Source of the DNA: Scedosporium boydii
Lineage: Eukaryota; Ascomycota; Sordariomycetes; Microascales; Microascaceae
NCBI GenBank assembly: GCA_002221725.1
Contig: NJFT01000377.1
Span: forward strand, 1-20,797
Direction: 5' to 3'
Length of the DNA: 20,797 bases
The notes beneath the pieces were generated by a model that saw only the letters and a program-made list of their open reading frames with translations, was not told the DNA's origin and did no database searches. Within the stretch, counting starts at the first letter, position 1. Each line of letters starts with the position of its first letter. This document shows positions 19,388-20,797 of this stretch, in pieces. A program made the position numbers and the translations under genes.

Positions 19388-20387
19388 CGACACGAGTGGT
19401 GGAAATGAACGCCACCACGGGACATGAGCGTAAGCGCCCGAGATGATCCAGGAACCAATCAACGGTCCGGGGAGGGTGCAGGCTGCTAGCATTTTAAGCC
19501 ACGATGTCAGATTCACCCGCCCCATGAAGAGCTATTAATGTTTATTCGTGTATCGCAGCGTCAGTACGCCACAATCAGCAAGCGGGATATGCCGATGGCT
19601 ATCCTGTTTCTATGTCCTGAGGTGAAGGTGTGTAACTCGGAAAAGCGGATGAACCCAGGGGTGATATCTATGCATGAACGAAGCAATACCAGGGCTTTGT
19701 CCAAACGAGCCATGGAGAGGTGACGGGAGTTTGACACTCCGGGATGAGAGGGGGATCAGCTGACAGAGCTTGAAGGGAGACAATGGGCCTAATTCAGCCT
19801 CAATGTGTGAAGAGGGAATAGTTCTTCTCATCCGACTCAATGAGCACCACACTGCTGACACGTGTATTTATCCGGCGGGATGTGCATATTAAACTACTAT
19901 TTTAAAACCGACTTTGTCTTCGTCTCACTTTGTACATTGTCGATTTCGTCTGGGCGGCGAGCGATGGCCCTCCCGTCCTTCTCGATGTGAACAGTAGCGC
20001 TTAACACCCCTGGACCGCCATTACCATCTACGTGCTCCTCGAAGCACTCTGCCCAAACCACCATCTATGAATATGTAAGCCAGGCCGACTAGCGCACGGG
20101 AGCCGAGCGGCTACACGGAGCGGAGTTCTGGTTTTGGCGAGTTTATTTGCATCCAAGGCGTCCATGAATATTTCCCCAACGCATATATAATTTACTCGGT
20201 TTCAACAATCAATCTAGACTCCATGACGCTGCAGTAAGTAAAATTGTACTCTATCGTATACATCATCTCCACGATCGAGAAAACTGTAATATTCACATGC
20301 CAGAGTGGCGCTTCCTCAGAAAACTCATTCTGTTTGCTTCATTGCATTGTACTCATGAGGCCGGGTTATGTAGTAAGTTGCATTGTC
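19388..20387. other. Promoter region and spacer
   Basis: The left part is upstream DNA of the minus-strand surface-protein gene. Around 20184-20190 is a plus-strand TATATAA, followed by a possible tiny spliced frame (see findings). No other gene is visible. Confidence 0.4.
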
Positions 20388-20797
20388 TCAGTCACTATCC
20401 CGCCCATTGGTCGCAGATCTTCTCGCCGAGGTCTGGCCAAAGGCCCCAACGATGAAGTCTAGGACGCAGAGAATGATCGAGTCAGTTAATTTTAATGTCT
20501 CGCCTGGTGGGACCTCTTTGTTCGAGCCATGACAGCTTCCCCCCGGCATGAAGACCATGACGCCCTTGCGAGTTAACTCCGGCGGCTCGGCGAAAGGGAT
20601 CGTCTCTTCAAGTAGATAGGAAGCCCGGAGATTGTACCTAGTCCAGAGTGGGACTGGGGAGACCTGCGAATATACTTCGCAGTAGTCTATGTAGTCGATC
20701 ATGGAACATTTTGAAGGACGAAGGAACTGGACCAGGCTCTTCCCCACAATCAATGCTACCCTCAGCCGACGATCCCAAGTACCCCCGTCTCCGCCCT
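20388..20797 (-). CDS. Unrecognised protein, C-terminal part (5' partial at window edge)
   Basis: A minus-strand frame is open from the right edge to a stop at 20388, about 135 codons. It contains VALIVGKSLVQFLRPSKCSM, then DYIDYCEVYSQVSPVPLWTR and NLRASYLLEETIPFAEPPEL, then GVMVFMPGGSCHGSN. The sequence is balanced and protein-like, and no other frame here is. No domain, signal peptide or membrane segment is recognisable. The start lies outside the window or in an upstream exon, and the last 15-20 residues (basic, Ser/Arg-rich) could be intron read-through. Confidence 0.45.
   Translation of the reverse strand, partial: GGDGGTWDRRLRVALIVGKSLVQFLRPSKCSMIDYIDYCEVYSQVSPVPLWTRYNLRASYLLEETIPFAEPPELTRKGVMVFMPGGSCHGSNKEVPPGETLKLTDSIILCVLDFIVGAFGQTSARRSATNGRDSD

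Overview
The window looks like a piece of chromosome from a filamentous ascomycete (Pezizomycotina). The evidence is short spliceosomal introns (about 50-160 bp) with CTAAC-like branch sites, genes on both strands with long spacers, a Zn2Cys6 regulator, a fungal-type MFS permease, and small secreted or cell-surface proteins. The genus cannot be read from the sequence. No bacterial operon, CRISPR array, intact transposon or rRNA is visible.

Left edge (1-2822): the first exon of a TauD-type 2-oxoglutarate/Fe(II) dioxygenase lies on the minus strand and runs off the window through an intron that contains a 52-nt homopolymer. Divergent from it, across about 740 bp, is a complete three-exon permease of the allantoate (Dal5/Seo1/Liz1) MFS family. 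It uses an apparent GC-AG first intron. The pair suggests import and oxidative desulfonation of an organosulfur compound, which is an inference.

Middle left (2823-7187): a gene-poor spacer, then a poorly resolved possible two-exon gene (minus, about 4183-4575). Next is a single-exon type II membrane glycosyltransferase of the GT8 fold (4968-6032). Convergent with it is a three-exon gene for a secreted, very Val/Leu-rich four-cysteine protein (6416-7187) with a clear TATA box.

Middle (7188-12206): about 5 kb with no gene I can name. It holds two weak candidate genes or remnants on the minus strand (9087-9468 and 11447-11851), AT-rich simple repeats, and a tRNA-like element ending in a T run (about 10276-10384).

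Right (12207-20797): a two-exon transcription factor with two separate Zn2Cys6 clusters plus the fungal middle-homology region (12207-14312), a 1.7 kb spacer, and a multi-exon ankyrin-repeat gene whose 3' splicing is uncertain (16048 to 17042 or 17443). These are followed by a cysteine-rich single-pass surface protein (minus, 18362-19261) and the 3' part of an unrecognised gene entering from the right edge (minus, 20388 to the end).

No pathway links all the genes. The transporter/dioxygenase pair is the only functionally coherent unit. The two surface/secreted proteins and the dual-cluster regulator are the other items of interest.
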